DNA of 14,204 nucleotides from Methanofastidiosum sp964630765. Lineage in GTDB: Archaea > Methanobacteriota_B > Thermococci > Methanofastidiosales > Methanofastidiosaceae. This document shows, piece by piece, positions 12,934 through 14,204 of the stretch (position 1 is the first letter of the stretch; each line of letters starts with the position of its first letter). A program made the translations under genes and the position numbers. The notes beneath the pieces are model-generated. The model was given only the letters and a program-made list of their open reading frames with translations. It had not been told where the DNA came from and did no database searches. The stretch spans positions 1-14,204 of the forward strand of contig CAZVXE010000042.1 in NCBI GenBank assembly GCA_964630765.1. The letters run 5' to 3'.

Positions 12934-13724
12934 TGGAACTGTTTCAATATGTACAAAAAGAAACAATGTTACATAAATTGAATCCTATGACGAAAGTTAT
13001 AATTATGGCTGTTTTGGCAATCATGAGTCTTTTAACAATGGACATAGTAATATTAATCGGGATTTTGTCAGTAGTTGTTTTCATATTCATTGTATCTAGA
13101 CTTGGAAAAGAACTGTCCAAACAAGTAGTGTATCTGTTTTTTATAGGGCTCTCTCTTCTGATACTCACAGTAGTATCAATGGGTGAAGGAACTATTATCT
13201 TCACACTGATACCCAAAAGCATACCATATATTGGAGGGGTCATACCTATCACTATTGAGGGTGTCACTTTTGGAGCATCTTTAGCCCTAAGGTTTTCAAT
13301 AATGATCTTATCGTTCCAGATGCTTCTACTAACAACACAGCCGAAAGATCTTGTCCATATAATGATCGATAAATTCAAAATACCCCAAGACTACGCACTA
13401 ATGTTCCTAATCGCTATCAGATTCGTCCCAACAGTCTATATGGAAGCAAAGAAAATAAATGAAGCCCAAATATCTAGGGGTTACCACCCTTCAGGCCTGT
13501 TAATAGGTAAAATAAAGAGTGCATATCCAATAATTACTCCGCTTGTCTTAAACTCCCTAGCAAGAGCGGAGATTCTTGGAATGGCTATTGAAACAAAGGG
13601 TTATGGTAGTGCAAAAAGAACATCAATTCAGAACTTTAAGATGGGAAGCAAAGATATCTTATTGTCTGCTATATTCGTAGCTGTTCTACCATTTTATGTA
13701 GCACTTTTACTTAATTTGTTTTAA
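12933..13724 (+). CDS. ecfT: ECF transporter T component
   Basis: The 263-residue transmembrane coupling protein has the EcfT N-terminus (HKLNPMTKVIIMAVLAIMSLL), about five hydrophobic segments (21-34, 36-54, 66-82, 114-134 and 241-262), and a cytoplasmic coupling region. The two coupling motifs are AQISRGYH (178-185) and AIETKGYG (218-225). In the second motif Lys222 stands where Arg is usual (ETRGY), a conservative change. The gene is last in the paaK-S-A1-A2-T operon, with a GAGGGG ribosome site. As this operon has its own T and A subunits, it appears to be a dedicated (group I) transporter. Confidence 0.9.
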   Translation: MELFQYVQKETMLHKLNPMTKVIIMAVLAIMSLLTMDIVILIGILSVVVFIFIVSRLGKELSKQVVYLFFIGLSLLILTVVSMGEGTIIFTLIPKSIPYIGGVIPITIEGVTFGASLALRFSIMILSFQMLLLTTQPKDLVHIMIDKFKIPQDYALMFLIAIRFVPTVYMEAKKINEAQISRGYHPSGLLIGKIKSAYPIITPLVLNSLARAEILGMAIETKGYGSAKRTSIQNFKMGSKDILLSAIFVAVLPFYVALLLNLF

Positions 13725-13749
13725 ATTAATTTTATTATTTTTAATTTCC
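13725..13749 (+). terminator. U-rich terminator after ecfT
   Basis: The 25 bases after the ecfT stop are almost entirely A and T, with runs of four and five T, and precede the promoter of the next gene. This is a plausible archaeal U-tract terminator, not a hairpin. Confidence 0.4.
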
Positions 13750-13756
13750 GCAATAA

Positions 13757-13766
13757 TTAAATATAA
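13757..13766 (+). promoter_or_regulatory. Predicted TATA box of the UbiA-family gene (leaderless)
   Basis: TTAAATATAA is centred about 24 bp before the ATG at 13785. The transcript would start at the ATG itself. No Shine-Dalgarno precedes the ATG. Confidence 0.5.
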
Positions 13767-13784
13767 TGAATCCATAATTTGTAC

Positions 13785-14204
13785 ATGAGTTCTTTTTCTC
13801 TCCAAGGAAAGATAATCAATATCCTAAAGTTGGGCCGATTCTTCTTTGTTATGGGTGGCTTCTTCCTTTTTTCAGTTGGGGCTTTGTTTGCAGTTTTGAC
13901 TGGAGCCGAATTAGAAATAAATAAATTATTGATTGGATATCTAATATTGTTTTTGGGCCATTTGTCAGTTTCATATAGCAACGATTATTTTGACTTTGAA
14001 GCAGATAAATTAGGTGAAAAAACAAATGTGAGCGGTGGCAGCGGCATATTGCAGATTGATCCATCCTTAAGAAAAACATCCAAATGGATAGCAATATCAT
14101 TAATACTTATTTCAATTATCCTTGGATTCCTTTTTACCATAAAATACAACTATCCTTGGGCATTCTTGGGTTATGTTATCTTTGGAAATCTTCTTGGTTG
14201 GTTC
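13785..14204 (+). CDS. UbiA-family prenyltransferase (right-edge partial)
   Basis: The frame opens at an ATG and runs 140 codons to the window end with no stop. The fragment has a first hydrophobic helix at about 19-38 and a second at about 48-62. It carries the first Asp-rich motif NDYFDFEAD (66-74), which binds the prenyl diphosphate via magnesium in UbiA enzymes, then SGGSGIL at about 83-89 and two more helices. The SGGSG element after the motif resembles MenA-like and uncharacterised archaeal UbiA members more than the geranylgeranylglyceryl phosphate synthases of lipid synthesis. The acceptor cannot be named from the fragment. The second Asp motif, needed for activity, lies outside the window. 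It has its own promoter and is probably not part of the ECF operon. Confidence 0.87.
   Translation, partial: MSSFSLQGKIINILKLGRFFFVMGGFFLFSVGALFAVLTGAELEINKLLIGYLILFLGHLSVSYSNDYFDFEADKLGEKTNVSGGSGILQIDPSLRKTSKWIAISLILISIILGFLFTIKYNYPWAFLGYVIFGNLLGWF

Noticed and set aside
12944..13378. Minus-strand open frame of 144 codons inside ecfT
   Set aside because: It is antisense to a clear EcfT; its hydrophobic residues mirror the membrane helices on the real strand.
13757..14100. Two minus-strand open frames at the right edge
   Set aside because: They overlap the UbiA-family gene on the plus strand, whose NDYFDFEAD motif and uninterrupted frame to the edge are decisive.
1..14204. tRNA or rRNA genes, CRISPR arrays, insertion sequences or phage genes
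   Set aside because: No cloverleaf, regularly spaced repeats, transposase or integrase motif was seen; the only long repeat is the 42-bp pair around the DUF1638 gene.

Overview
The window reads as a piece of an AT-rich, anaerobic euryarchaeal genome, roughly one third G+C by eye. Archaeal signs are TATA/BRE-type promoters about 25 bp upstream of transcription starts, at least two apparently leaderless genes, oligo-U terminators, a DUF1638 protein, an indolepyruvate:ferredoxin oxidoreductase alpha subunit, a methanogen-style truncated PAS/histidine-kinase-like protein and an archaeal-type NikR operator. Gene content would suit a Methanofastidiosa-like or related methanogen, but this is inference and no lineage-defining gene is present.

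Minus-strand block (1-5507). At the left edge is the N-terminus of a probable membrane protein, then a PAS sensor with an H-box but no ATPase domain. Next is a tight four-gene sulfur/Fe-S operon transcribed leftward in the order tusA, dsrE2, iscS-like, iscU-DUF59. Its IscS-like protein has lost the PLP lysine (Thr206) and the PLP-stacking histidine (Asp104) but keeps the persulfide cysteine (Cys326), and its IscU carries a fused DUF59/MIP18 domain without that domain's usual cysteine. Upstream, with its own promoter, is iorA; no iorB is in the window.

Divergent spacer and DUF1638 (5508-6733). iorA and a leaderless DUF1638 gene diverge. The DUF1638 gene is bracketed by two copies of a 42-bp direct repeat (39/42 identical).

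Nickel uptake operon (6734-9136). An ECF transporter nikM-nikN-nikQ-nikO has overlapping genes. It is preceded by a perfect palindrome that fits the NikR operator form GTGTTAC-N13-GTAACAC and sits on the predicted transcription start. Together with a PDGLE-type NikN subunit this argues for nickel, not cobalt.

Aromatic module (9137-13724). A 352-bp spacer ends in a predicted leader of about 140 nt with four helices, one capped by a GUGA (GNRA) tetraloop. It precedes a phenylacetate-CoA ligase-like gene, an S component resembling the TrpP tryptophan transporter family, two ECF ATPases and an EcfT. With iorA nearby, the theme may be uptake and CoA activation of aromatic acids or aromatic amino acids. 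EcfA1 lacks the usual Q-loop Gln and switch His.

Right edge. A leaderless UbiA-family prenyltransferase (13785 onward) runs off the window.

The two strongest candidates for something undescribed are the PLP-lysine-less IscS/IscU-DUF59/TusA/DsrE2 operon and the structured leader of the aromatic ECF operon.
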